A DNA stretch of 64,000 bases from Taklimakanibacter albus (GCF_016595235.1 NZ_JAENHL010000008.1:1-64000), one strand, 5' to 3'; positions 16,458 through 25,238 are shown, numbered from the stretch's first letter. Made by a program: numbers and translations. The notes: a model not told the origin generated them from the sequence alone.

Positions 16458-17222
16458 ATGCTGGGATTGACCGCGCAAGAAGCCAAGGATTATGCGCGCG
16501 ACGGCTATATCATCCGCAAGGGCCTCTTGAGCCAGGACGAGGTCGCCGATTTCCGCGATCACGCGCGCAAGCAGCTCGAGGCCGAGAAGGCCTCCGGGGC
16601 CATCATGGCCAAGGGCGACAAGGAGGGCAAAACCACCCTTCTCAAGATGTGGACCAAGGCCGAGGACGACAAATACGGTCTCCTGGCGCGCGATGAGCGC
16701 ATGGTCGGTCTCGCCGAAGGCGCGGTGGGCAAGCCGATCTATCTCTATAGCCACAAGATGACGATGAAGCAGCCGCATGAAGGCGGCGCCTGGGAATGGC
16801 ACCAGGATTTCGGCTACTGGTACAATTACGGCTGTCTCGCCCCCGACATGATGAGCATCTATATCGCGCTCGACAAGGCGACGCGGGAGAATGGCTGCCT
16901 GCAGGTGCTCAAAGCGACACACAAGCTCGGCCGTCTCAATCACATCCGCGAAAACGACCAGACCAATGTCGAGCAGGAACATCTGGAAGCCGCGCTGAAG
17001 CGCTTCGAGCATATCTATGTCGAGATGGAAGCGGGCGACGCCCTGGTGTTCGACGGCAACCTGCTGCATCGCTCGGACGCCAACCGCTCCGATACCTATC
17101 GCTGGGGCTATATCTGCTCCTACAACGCCGTCGAGAACGCGCCGTTCAAGAAGGTGCGCGAATACGGCAATTTCGACGAGATGAAAAAAGTGCCGGCGGG
17201 CTCGTTCCGTAAGGCATCGTGA
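16458..17222 (+). CDS. phytanoyl-CoA dioxygenase (PhyH) family Fe(II)/2-oxoglutarate oxygenase
   Basis: 254 aa starting at ATG 16458 after GGGAGAGAAAG. The facial triad is visible: H115-x-D117 in WEWHQDFGYW, and H204 in NLLHRSDANR, with a nearby Arg for 2-oxoglutarate. Such enzymes hydroxylate a small substrate while turning 2-oxoglutarate into succinate and CO2; N-demethylation via a hydroxymethyl intermediate is known for relatives. It lies between the divergent araC and a ribose-type transporter operon, but an intrinsic terminator follows directly, so co-transcription with the transporter would be partial. Substrate unknown. Confidence 0.85.
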   Translation: MLGLTAQEAKDYARDGYIIRKGLLSQDEVADFRDHARKQLEAEKASGAIMAKGDKEGKTTLLKMWTKAEDDKYGLLARDERMVGLAEGAVGKPIYLYSHKMTMKQPHEGGAWEWHQDFGYWYNYGCLAPDMMSIYIALDKATRENGCLQVLKATHKLGRLNHIRENDQTNVEQEHLEAALKRFEHIYVEMEAGDALVFDGNLLHRSDANRSDTYRWGYICSYNAVENAPFKKVREYGNFDEMKKVPAGSFRKAS

Positions 17223-17227
17223 ATTTG

Positions 17228-17253
17228 AAGCCGGACGGCGACGTCCGGCTTTT
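17228..17253 (+). terminator. intrinsic terminator after phyH
   Basis: AAGCCGGAC-ggcgac-GTCCGGCTT, a perfect 9-bp stem with the 3' arm running into TTTT, starts 6 bp past the phyH stop. Only 38 bp separate it from the next start codon. Confidence 0.75.
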
Positions 17254-17291
17254 AACATAAAGGGCCCGACGGGGCCCGATGGGAGGACAGG

Positions 17292-18314
17292 ATGACCGAC
17301 ACGGTCAGGACCGGTGCGCGCGCACCTGCCATGGACCGCTTTTCGTTGCCGGGACTGTTGCGCGCGCGCGAAACAGGCGTGTTTCTCGCGCTCGTGGTTC
17401 TATGCCTGTTCCTCACCTTCGCCACTGACGGCTTCCTGACCTCGGTCAATCTGCTCAATGTGGGCCGGCAGATCTCGCTGCTCGGCATCATGGCGGTCGG
17501 CATGACCTTCGTGCTGATCTCGGGCGAGGTCGATCTTTCGGTCGGGTCGAATTATGCGCTCTCCGGCCTCGCGACCGGCATGCTGATCATCGCCGGCTGG
17601 GGTCTCGTTCCCGCGCTGTGTGTCGGTCTCGTCACCGGCATGACGATCGGCCTCATCAACGGCGTGCTGTCGACCTATGGACGGCTGCCCTCGCTCATCG
17701 CGACGCTCGGCATGCTGTCGGTGGTGCGGGGCTCCGCCCTCATCCTCACCAACGGCCAGCCGGTCACGGTCAATGTGCGCAACGGCGCCGATCCGGGCGT
17801 GCTCGAGATCTTCAGCTTCATCGGCCAGGGCTATCTCTTCGGCATCGTGCCGATGCAGCTCGTTTTCTTCATCCTGATCGCCGCTCTCGCCTGGGTGGTG
17901 CTTTCCTGCACAAATTTCGGTTTCCGTGTCTTCGCCGTCGGCGGCAGCGCCAAGGCGGCGCGCGTCTCCGGCATCTCGATCAACAGCGTCAAGATCTGGG
18001 CCTTCGTGCTGATGGGCGCGCTCGCCGCCTTCGCCGGCATATTGAGCCTCGCCTTCCTGCCGAGCGGCCAGGCGGGACGCACCGGCCTCGGCCTCGAGCT
18101 CGACGTCATCGCCGCCACCATCGTCGGCGGCGCTTCGCTGTCGGGCGGTGAAGGCACCATCCTCGGCACCATTCTCGGCGTGCTCATCATCGGCGTCATG
18201 CGCAACGGCCTCGTGCTGATGGGGGTCAACCCCTTCGTGCAGGAGCTGATGATCGGCCTCGTCATCATCATCGCCGTCGGGATCGACAAATGGTCGACCC
18301 GCCGGCGCGCCTGA
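17292..18314 (+). CDS. ribose-type ABC transporter permease (RbsC family)
   Basis: 340 aa with GGGAGGACAG before the ATG. Multi-span permease with the RbsC-family core: GIMAVGMTFVLISGEVDLSV near residue 65, LINGVLSTYGRLPSLIATLG near 117, and IAATIVGGASLSGGEGTILG near 275. It would form the homodimeric channel with the double ATPase encoded downstream. Order permease, binding protein, ATPase is less usual than ATPase first. The pentose-type kinase and mutarotase downstream point to a sugar or nucleoside-derived substrate. Confidence 0.88.
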   Translation: MTDTVRTGARAPAMDRFSLPGLLRARETGVFLALVVLCLFLTFATDGFLTSVNLLNVGRQISLLGIMAVGMTFVLISGEVDLSVGSNYALSGLATGMLIIAGWGLVPALCVGLVTGMTIGLINGVLSTYGRLPSLIATLGMLSVVRGSALILTNGQPVTVNVRNGADPGVLEIFSFIGQGYLFGIVPMQLVFFILIAALAWVVLSCTNFGFRVFAVGGSAKAARVSGISINSVKIWAFVLMGALAAFAGILSLAFLPSGQAGRTGLGLELDVIAATIVGGASLSGGEGTILGTILGVLIIGVMRNGLVLMGVNPFVQELMIGLVIIIAVGIDKWSTRRRA

Positions 18315-18355
18315 AGACCAACCAACACGCGAATATCAAAGGGAGGACTATCCAC

Positions 18356-19327
18356 ATGAAACTCAGAAACGTCATTCTCGCTACAGCACTCTGCCTGCTG
18401 CCCCTGCAGCAGGCGGCGGCGGAATCGAAGCTCGCCGACTTCCCGCTGGCCGAACGCATCAAGGCCAAGGTCGCGGCCGGCCAGCCGCTCGACATCTATG
18501 TGTCCTATCACGATGTCTCGAATGAGTTTGCGCCCTTCATGAAGGCGGGCGTCGCGCGCGCCGCCGCCGAGGACAAGGTCAATGCCAACTTCATCGGCCC
18601 GGTGGGCGCCGATGCCGACGGCCAGATTAGCGAAATCGAGACGCTGATGGGCAAGATGGACGGCCTCGCCATTTCCTCGGTCTCGACCGACGCGCTGGCG
18701 CCGCTCATCGACCGCGTGCTCGCCGCCGGCATCCCGGTCGTCACCTTCAACACCGACAATCCGGACAGCAAGCGCCTCGCTTTCGCGGGCCAGGATCTCA
18801 TCCAGTCGGGCCGCGAAGCCGGCGCCCTGATGGCGAAAACATTGAACGGCAAGGGCAAGGTCATCATCACCACGATCGACGCCGCCGCCCAATGGTCGAT
18901 CGACCGCGAGAATGGTGCCCGCGAAGCCCTCAAGAAGGAAGCCGGCATTGAGGTCGTGCAGACCCTCAACACCGGCACCGATCCGCAGAAGATCTATTCG
19001 GCGATCGAAAACGCCATGCTGGCCAATCCCGATATCGACGGCATCCTGTCGCTCGAATGCTGCTCGACGCCGGCGGCCGGCACCTGGGTCGAACGCAACA
19101 AGGCCTCCGACAAGGTCAAGGTCGTGGGTTTCGATCTCCTCGACCAGACGGTGCAACTCGTCGAAAGCGGCAATATCCAGGCGACCATCGACCAGGCGCC
19201 GGAACGCCAGGGTTTTGAAGCGGTCAATCTCATCGTCAAATTCGTGAAGGGCGAGACGATCGACAATCTCGACACCGGTGTGGGCGTCTACACGAAGGAC
19301 AATATCGGCGAAGTAACGAAGAAGTAA
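18356..19327 (+). CDS. ribose-type ABC transporter substrate-binding protein
   Basis: 323 aa with GGGAGG upstream and a Sec signal peptide (VILATALCLLPLQQAAA, cleavage before ESKLA). The mature part is a periplasmic-binding-protein type I fold like RbsB/LacI: ISEIETLMGKMDGLAISSVS, VVTFNTDNPDSKRLAF, and NPDIDGILSLECCSTPA. Partner of the permease and double ATPase on either side. The ligand cannot be inferred from residues; a pentose or sugar derivative is expected from the neighbouring ribokinase and RbsD. Confidence 0.88.
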   Translation: MKLRNVILATALCLLPLQQAAAESKLADFPLAERIKAKVAAGQPLDIYVSYHDVSNEFAPFMKAGVARAAAEDKVNANFIGPVGADADGQISEIETLMGKMDGLAISSVSTDALAPLIDRVLAAGIPVVTFNTDNPDSKRLAFAGQDLIQSGREAGALMAKTLNGKGKVIITTIDAAAQWSIDRENGAREALKKEAGIEVVQTLNTGTDPQKIYSAIENAMLANPDIDGILSLECCSTPAAGTWVERNKASDKVKVVGFDLLDQTVQLVESGNIQATIDQAPERQGFEAVNLIVKFVKGETIDNLDTGVGVYTKDNIGEVTKK

Positions 19328-19349
19328 GGCGCTCCTACAAGCGACCTCT

Positions 19350-20861
19350 ATGAACGCGTCAAATCCACAGACCGAGATCGTCAGGATCGCCGGGGTGACC
19401 AAGAGGTTCCCCGGCGTCCTGGCGCTCGACCGCATCAATGTCGCCTTCGCCGCCGGCGAGGTCCATGCCGTGATCGGCGAGAATGGCGCCGGCAAATCGA
19501 CGCTGATGAACATCCTCGCCGGCGACCTGCAGCCCAATGACGGGCAGATCTTCATCGATGGCGCGCCCAGCGTCATCGCGACGCCTTTGGTGAGCCGCGC
19601 CCATGGCATCACTGTCGTCTATCAGGAGCTGGCGCTCTGCCCGACACTGAGCATCGCCGAAAACATCATGATGCCGGACATGGCGGCACGCTCCGTCGCG
19701 ACGTTCGTGCCGCGCGACCAGATGCGGCGCGAGGCGCGCGCAGCGCTGGCCCGGCTCGGCATGGATCATCTCGATCCCGACACCAAGGTCGGCCGCCTCA
19801 GCGTCGCCGAAGCACAGCTCGTCGAGATCGCCCGCGCCATCCGCCAGAAAGCGCGCCTCCTGGTGCTGGACGAGCCCAATTCGGCGCTCTCCACCCGTGA
19901 AAGCGAAAAACTGTTCGAGATCGTGCGGCAGCTGCGCGCCGACGGCGTCGCCGTCATCTATGTCTCGCATCATCTCGATGAAGTGCTCGACCTCGCCGAT
20001 CGCATTACAGTCATGCGCGACGGCCGCACCATCGAAACGATGATCAACGACAATGTCTCGCAGGACCGACTGATCCGCGCCATGGTCGGACGTGATCTCG
20101 GCTCGGCGCGGCCGTGGACTTTGCAGCAGAACTCCGCCGCCCATCCGGTCGTGCTCACGGTCGATGATCTTACCGCGCCCGGTCTCGACCAGGTCAACTT
20201 TACCGTGCGGGCCGGTGAGATTCTCGGGATCGGCGGCCTGCCCGATTCCGGCAAGGACCGTCTCGGCGACGTGTTGTTCGGTCTCATCCCGCGTAGTGGT
20301 AAGGTGACGATCGACGGCAAGGAGCTGCCGGCCGCCGCTCCCTCAGCCTCGATCCGTTACGGCATGGCTTATGTGCCGGCCGACCGGCGCGGCGCCGGCG
20401 CCCTCCTCACCATGAGCGTCGCCGACAATGTCGTCTCGGCCGCGCTCAAGAATTTCTCCGTTTCGGGTTTCCTGCGCCGCGCCCAGATCAAGCGCGAGGC
20501 GCGCGCCCAGGTGGCCCGCCTCGATGCCCGCATCTCGCATCTGGGCCAGAAGCTCGCGACCTTGTCGGGCGGCAATCAGCAGAAGATCATTCTCGGCCGC
20601 AGCCTCGTCACCAATCCGCGTCTCCTCGTGCTGCATGAGCCGACGCGTGGCATCGATGTCGGCGCCAAGGCCGAGATCTACCAGATCCTGCGCCAGATCG
20701 CCGGCGAAGGCGTCGCCATCATCATGATATCGTCGGAAATGCCGGAGCTGGTCATGAATGCCGAACGTGTGCTGGTAATGCGCTCAGGCCGGCTCAGCGA
20801 GGAGCTGAGAGGAGCCGACGTCAATGAAGAAGCCATCCTGGCCCGCGCCATGGCCTCGTGA
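19350..20861 (+). CDS. ribose-type ABC transporter double ATP-binding protein (RbsA family)
   Basis: 503 aa with two nucleotide-binding domains. Domain 1: Walker A GENGAGKST near residue 45, Walker B LLVLDEPNSALS near 171, switch His in VSHHLDEV. Domain 2: degenerate P-loop GLPDSGKDRLGD, signature LSGGNQQK near 406, and Walker B LLVLHEPTRGIDVG in which the usual Asp before Glu-Pro-Thr is His. Domain asymmetry is normal for RbsA-type proteins, but the Asp-to-His change lies in the half that normally keeps a good Walker B. Third gene of the transport set. Confidence 0.88.
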   Translation: MNASNPQTEIVRIAGVTKRFPGVLALDRINVAFAAGEVHAVIGENGAGKSTLMNILAGDLQPNDGQIFIDGAPSVIATPLVSRAHGITVVYQELALCPTLSIAENIMMPDMAARSVATFVPRDQMRREARAALARLGMDHLDPDTKVGRLSVAEAQLVEIARAIRQKARLLVLDEPNSALSTRESEKLFEIVRQLRADGVAVIYVSHHLDEVLDLADRITVMRDGRTIETMINDNVSQDRLIRAMVGRDLGSARPWTLQQNSAAHPVVLTVDDLTAPGLDQVNFTVRAGEILGIGGLPDSGKDRLGDVLFGLIPRSGKVTIDGKELPAAAPSASIRYGMAYVPADRRGAGALLTMSVADNVVSAALKNFSVSGFLRRAQIKREARAQVARLDARISHLGQKLATLSGGNQQKIILGRSLVTNPRLLVLHEPTRGIDVGAKAEIYQILRQIAGEGVAIIMISSEMPELVMNAERVLVMRSGRLSEELRGADVNEEAILARAMAS

Positions 20862-20871
20862 GGACTAGAGA

Positions 20872-21822
20872 ATGACGAAACCCAAGATCACGATTGTCGG
20901 CAGCTTCGCCGTGGGGCTCACCATGCGGGCGCCGAAACTGCCCATATTCGGCGAAACCATGCTGGGCACTGATTTCGACATGGGCCCCGGCGGCAAGGGC
21001 TCGAACCAAGCAGTCGCGACAGCGCGGCTCGGGGCAAAATCGTCGCTGCGCGCCATTCTGGGCACCGACAAGCTCGCCGGCATCGCCACCGATCTCTATG
21101 CGGCGGAAGGCGTCGACACCGAATTCGTGACCTCGCAGAGTGCGCGTGCCACCGGAGTCGGCTTCATCATCCTCAATGACAAGGGCGAGAATTTCATCAT
21201 CCTCGATATGGGCACCAATGAGCTGATGGACGCCAAGTCGGTCGATATTGCAGAGGCCCGGATCGCCGAAAGCGATGTGGTGATGACCGTCCTCGAAGTG
21301 CCGACGGAAGCCGCAAGCCGCGCCATGGAGCTCGGCCGCAAACATGGCGCCCGAACCATCCTTAATCCGGCCCCGGCGCGCGCCTTGCCGCCCGAGATAT
21401 TCGCTTCTGTCGATTATCTCACCCCCAATGAAAGCGAGTTGCGCATCCTGCTGGGACTTCCGGCGGACGATCCGCGTTCGTCGCGCGAGCTTGCGGCGGA
21501 GCTGCGGCGGCAGGGCGTGCGCAATGTCGTGGTGACGCTCGGCCGCCAGGGCGCCCTCATCCTCACCGACGATCTCGACCAGATGGTGCCGGCGGTGCCG
21601 GTCGATGTCGTCGACACCACGGGCGCGGGTGACGCTTTCAATTCCGGCTTCGCGGTAGCGCTCGCCGAAGGCCGCGACATCGTAAATGCGGTACGCTTCG
21701 GCGTCGTCTGCGGCGCCATCGCCTGCACCAAGCTCGGCGTGATCCCGAGCCTCGCTTACCGTGCCGAGGCCGACGCCATGTATGAAAAAGCCCGCAACAG
21801 CGTGTGGAAGGACAAGACATGA
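20872..21822 (+). CDS. rbsK: ribokinase-family (PfkB) sugar kinase
   Basis: 316 aa. N-terminal PfkB signature GPGGKGSNQAVATARLG near residue 39 and C-terminal anion-hole motif DTTGAGDAFNSGFAVAL near 246, which holds the catalytic Asp. Ribokinase phosphorylates ribose or a related pentose/deoxyribose with ATP. It follows the transport genes by 10 bp and overlaps rbsD (ATGA), so uptake, ring-form conversion and phosphorylation are encoded together. The exact sugar is open; other PfkB specificities remain possible. Confidence 0.85.
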   Translation: MTKPKITIVGSFAVGLTMRAPKLPIFGETMLGTDFDMGPGGKGSNQAVATARLGAKSSLRAILGTDKLAGIATDLYAAEGVDTEFVTSQSARATGVGFIILNDKGENFIILDMGTNELMDAKSVDIAEARIAESDVVMTVLEVPTEAASRAMELGRKHGARTILNPAPARALPPEIFASVDYLTPNESELRILLGLPADDPRSSRELAAELRRQGVRNVVVTLGRQGALILTDDLDQMVPAVPVDVVDTTGAGDAFNSGFAVALAEGRDIVNAVRFGVVCGAIACTKLGVIPSLAYRAEADAMYEKARNSVWKDKT

Positions 21823-22277
21823 ACCGCAACCGACTGCTCAATGCCGAACTCAGCCATGCCATCGCGCTGATGGGCCATGGCGATCTGATGATCGTCTGCG
21901 ATGCGGGTTTCCCGATCCCCTCCTCGGCCTGGCGCATCGATCTCGCCATAGCACCAGACCTGCCCGATCTCGAAACGGTGCTGACGCCGATCGCCGCCAA
22001 TCTCATCTGTGAGCGCGTCGGTTATGCCGACACCTTGCCGAAGCACAATCCGCGCCTCCTCGAAAAGGTGCAGCGCATCTTCAAGGGCGCCGATTTCGAA
22101 ACGCCTAAGCATGAGACGATCCTGACCGAGATGGCGGCCAAGGCGAAGGTCATCGTGCGCACCGGCGCCTTCGATCCGTGGGGCAATATCCTGCTTTATT
22201 CCGGCGTCGACGTGCCGGCTTGGTTCTCCAAGGACGGCACGGTGCCGCCCGACTACTATGCCAAGAAGATGAAGTGA
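21819..22277 (+). CDS. rbsD: D-ribose pyranase (RbsD) family
   Basis: 152 aa. The family signature including catalytic His20 is present (LSHAIALMGHGD), and the C terminus keeps AFDPWGNILLYSGV. RbsD/FucU proteins interconvert pyranose and furanose or alpha and beta forms of a free sugar so the kinase can use it. It is coupled to rbsK by ATGA and followed after one base by the PanB-like gene. Confidence 0.88.
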   Translation: MNRNRLLNAELSHAIALMGHGDLMIVCDAGFPIPSSAWRIDLAIAPDLPDLETVLTPIAANLICERVGYADTLPKHNPRLLEKVQRIFKGADFETPKHETILTEMAAKAKVIVRTGAFDPWGNILLYSGVDVPAWFSKDGTVPPDYYAKKMK

Positions 22278-22278
22278 G

Positions 22279-23124
22279 ATGCCGCGTATCTTCGATTTCG
22301 GCGGGCGTGAGGTCGAACGCAGCCTGACGGTCGCCGATCTGCGCCGGCTCAAAGGCAGCGGCAAGCAGGTCACGCAAGTGACCGCCGAGACGGCGGAGGA
22401 AGCGGCCGCCGCCGAGGCCGCCGGCATCGAGATGGTCGTGTGCCGCGGCAGCAATGTCACACGAGTGCGCGAAGGCTCACGCCGCGTCTTCGTCACCGCC
22501 GCTTTGGGCTTCGCCGAGGCGATCACCGGCGATGAGATCTTGCGTGCCGGCTTCGCCGCCGTCACCTCCGGTGCCGATGCGGTCATCACCGGGCGCAGCC
22601 CCGACATGGTGCGCCTCCTCGCCAACGAGCAGATTCCGGTCATGGGCCATCTGGGCCTTGTGCCGCGCAAATCGACCTGGACCGGCGGCATGCGCGCGGT
22701 CGGCAAGACGGCTCAGGAAGCGCTCGACCTGTGGGACCGCTTCCGCCAGCTCGAGGACGCCGGTGCCTTCGCGGCCGAATGCGAGGTCATCGCCGCCCCG
22801 GTGATGGAAGAGATCAACAAACGCACCTCGCTCGTGACCGTGTCGCTGGGCTCCGGCCCCGCGGCGGATGTGATCTTTCTCTTCACCTCCGATATCTGCG
22901 GCGAGAGCGCCCGGCTTCCCCGCCATGCGCGGGCCTGGGGCAATCTCAGGCGCCTGCAGGACCAGATCCGGCAGGAGCGGATCGACGCGCTCGGCCAGTT
23001 CCGCCAAGCCGTCACAGCTGGTGGTTTTCCGGCCCAACATGAAACTGCCTCGATTCCGGAGGACGAATTGGCTAGTTTCAGCGCCAAGCTGGATAATTCG
23101 GAAAAGGTCCGTCCGCGATCATGA
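22279..23124 (+). CDS. divergent PanB (ketopantoate hydroxymethyltransferase) homologue
   Basis: 281 aa. The C-terminal two thirds align by eye with PanB: IPVMGHLGLVPRK, the GGM region, and AAECEVI with the catalytic Glu (E167) kept. The two Mg2+-binding Asp sites are not: the PanB GDS motif reads RGS (56-58) and the Asp of the ADLPF region is replaced (VTAALGF, 72-78). The KxE strand (KIEGG) reads ITGRS. So the TIM-barrel fold is likely kept but normal ketopantoate chemistry is doubtful. It is embedded between rbsD (1 bp gap) and the CHAT gene (ATGA overlap), without panC. I infer a different C-C lyase/aldolase-like role in breaking down the imported sugar derivative. Confidence 0.65.
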   Translation: MPRIFDFGGREVERSLTVADLRRLKGSGKQVTQVTAETAEEAAAAEAAGIEMVVCRGSNVTRVREGSRRVFVTAALGFAEAITGDEILRAGFAAVTSGADAVITGRSPDMVRLLANEQIPVMGHLGLVPRKSTWTGGMRAVGKTAQEALDLWDRFRQLEDAGAFAAECEVIAAPVMEEINKRTSLVTVSLGSGPAADVIFLFTSDICGESARLPRHARAWGNLRRLQDQIRQERIDALGQFRQAVTAGGFPAQHETASIPEDELASFSAKLDNSEKVRPRS

Positions 23125-25163
23125 GCTCAAGCTGCACGCGCCTGATCGCGGTCCTCACGATCGCCTTCATGCTGGTGCAGCCCTCTCAGGCGGAAGAGCC
23201 TCCCGCTGTCCTCGTCCAGCCGCAGGGCAGCATTCTTATCCGCAATGACCCGCAAATTCGCGATTTGCTTGATCATGCGCTCGATGCCGCCGAACAAGGC
23301 GACAGCGCCCGCATAAAAGCGGCGATCGACAAAGCAGATGCGATTATCGGATCAGGTCGGCCAAAGGCAGCGCTTTACCAGGAAGCGGCGTCCGATTTCG
23401 CGATCGCCGGCGATGCCGAGGCGGCACTCGCCTATGGAAACAAAGCCGTCGCGATCGGGCGATCTCTCGCGGCGAGCTACATCTTCTATCGCGGCATGAC
23501 GATGGGCATGCCGGCTTTCGAGCAGACCGAGCCTTTCCGCGACTTCCTCTCGACAAGTTATGTGATGATGGATGGCGCCGACGCAGCTCTAGCGCGGCGC
23601 CTGACCGGCGAAGCCTTCAAGGTCGCCCAGCTCGCTCATATGACCAAAGCCGGACTTGCGGTGCTGCGCCAGCAAACCAACCGGATCGCACCGGCCGGGC
23701 GGCGCGGCGATGAAGTTAAGCTCGTCCAGATGGTCGCCGACACGATCGGACCGACCTTGCAGACGGCGCGCGAGATCGCGGCCGGCCTTCACGGGGAGGC
23801 CGGCAGCCCCGGGCGCTCACAGATGGAAGCGCTCAATGCCGGCCAGCAGAAGAACCTGCAAGAGGCCATCGCGCTCATCGCCAGAGAGAAGATCGATATC
23901 GCCGATATCCTTCTGCCGCGCCCGCTGGAAGCCGACGATGTCGCCCGCCGCCTCGCCGAGGATGAGGCTCTGGTCTTCTTCGTCGAAGGCAATATGGCCG
24001 AGATCCATGGCTTCGTCGTCACGCGCCAGACCATCCGTTGGCGGGAGATATCATTGAAGCTGCCGGACGTCGAAGCCCTGGTCTCAGGTTTCCGGACCGC
24101 GATCGGTGCGCCGCTCGGCCGCAGCGCCAGCGCGATCGCCGCGCCGGATGAGACGCCATCGGCCGATGACATCCTTTCGCCGGCATGGCAGCTCTATCAG
24201 GCGCTGCTCGGCCCGTTCCAGGATGAATTGCGCGGCAAGACCCATCTCATCGTCGTCACCGACGGCGCCCTGGCGAAACTTCCCTTCGAGGCCTTGCTGA
24301 CGAAGGCACCGCCTGCTTCAGTCACCGACTATCGCGAGCTGCCCTGGCTGGTGCGCGATCATGCCGTCACCATGCTGCCGGCGCTCTCCGCGATCACTGC
24401 GCGTGACCAGGACGCTTCGGCCTCTGACGATCCGCCGCGCGCATTTCTGGGCATCGGCAATCCGGATTATTCGGCGCTCGCCGGCAACACTGGTCTCATC
24501 AGCGCCGTCCGGGCGCTTGGAACACTGACGCCTCTTCCCGAATCCGAAAGCGAGGTGCGCCGCATCGCCCACACGCTCGGCGCGTCGGCACAGGACCTGC
24601 TTCTCGGCCGGAATGCCTCGGAAGAGAACCTCTATGCGCTTTCGAAGAACGGCGCGCTGGCGCAGTACCGCATGCTGACATTCGCCACCCATGGATTGCT
24701 GCCGGGCGAGATCGACGGTCTCTATGAGGCCGCGCTCGCTTTGACACCGGTTGAAAAGGACGCCGGCCAGCTCATCGTGCCCTCCGCTATGGGCCTCCTC
24801 ACCAGTGCCGACGGGCTGCTGACCACTTCGGAAATCCCGCAGCTCGCGCTCAAGGCCGGGATTGTCGTTCTGTCGGCCTGCAACACGGGCGCCGACAGCC
24901 AGATCGATTTCGAAGCCTATTCCGGCCTCGCTTCGGCCTTCCTGCAAGCCGGGGCGCGCTCTGTCCTGGTGTCACATTGGCCGGTGAAATCGGATGCGGC
25001 TGTGACAATCACGACCGGCACGGTCGCCCATTGGACTTCGCGCAAGCCGGGACGCGATTTCGCCTTCGCCTTCCGGCAGGCTTTGCTCGACGTGATCAAG
25101 ACAAGCCCGGAAACGGCAAGGCCGTCCTATTGGGCGCCCTTCTCGCTCTTCGGCGAGCCCTAG
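23121..25163 (+). CDS. exported CHAT-domain (caspase-like) protein
   Basis: 680 aa. Sec signal peptide (RLIAVLTIAFMLVQPSQA, then EEPP). The middle is helical and repeat-like (TPR-like pieces such as EAASDFAIAGDAEAALAYGN). The C-terminal CHAT domain has the catalytic dyad His524 in FATHGLLPG and Cys587 in VLSACNTGA, followed by LASAFLQAGARSVLVSHWPV. CHAT proteins are clan CD cysteine peptidases, often with TPR arrays. Most studied ones are cytoplasmic, so the signal peptide is notable. Start overlaps the PanB-like stop (ATGA). Its link to a sugar operon is unexplained. Confidence 0.85.
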   Translation: MSSSCTRLIAVLTIAFMLVQPSQAEEPPAVLVQPQGSILIRNDPQIRDLLDHALDAAEQGDSARIKAAIDKADAIIGSGRPKAALYQEAASDFAIAGDAEAALAYGNKAVAIGRSLAASYIFYRGMTMGMPAFEQTEPFRDFLSTSYVMMDGADAALARRLTGEAFKVAQLAHMTKAGLAVLRQQTNRIAPAGRRGDEVKLVQMVADTIGPTLQTAREIAAGLHGEAGSPGRSQMEALNAGQQKNLQEAIALIAREKIDIADILLPRPLEADDVARRLAEDEALVFFVEGNMAEIHGFVVTRQTIRWREISLKLPDVEALVSGFRTAIGAPLGRSASAIAAPDETPSADDILSPAWQLYQALLGPFQDELRGKTHLIVVTDGALAKLPFEALLTKAPPASVTDYRELPWLVRDHAVTMLPALSAITARDQDASASDDPPRAFLGIGNPDYSALAGNTGLISAVRALGTLTPLPESESEVRRIAHTLGASAQDLLLGRNASEENLYALSKNGALAQYRMLTFATHGLLPGEIDGLYEAALALTPVEKDAGQLIVPSAMGLLTSADGLLTTSEIPQLALKAGIVVLSACNTGADSQIDFEAYSGLASAFLQAGARSVLVSHWPVKSDAAVTITTGTVAHWTSRKPGRDFAFAFRQALLDVIKTSPETARPSYWAPFSLFGEP

Positions 25164-25209
25164 AGCAAATCCCGCCAAAGTTGAAGACTTTGGCGATAAG
25201 GGTTTGCTC
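25163..25209. repeat. composite stem-loop after CHAT gene
   Basis: Outer arms GAGCAAA/TTTGCTC enclose inner arms CGCCAAAGT/ACTTTGGCG with loop TGAAG. It begins at the CHAT stop codon and faces the convergent lysR. Resembles small intergenic palindromes of Rhizobiales and may act as a terminator. Confidence 0.6.
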
Positions 25210-25238
25210 CAGGATATTGATTTGGCGCGAATCCTTTT

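Noticed and set aside
22279-23124. PEP mutase/isocitrate lyase family for the PanB-like gene
   Set aside because: The GHLGL loop, the ECEVI Glu and the end region match PanB better; no PEP mutase Cys/Asp signature was seen.
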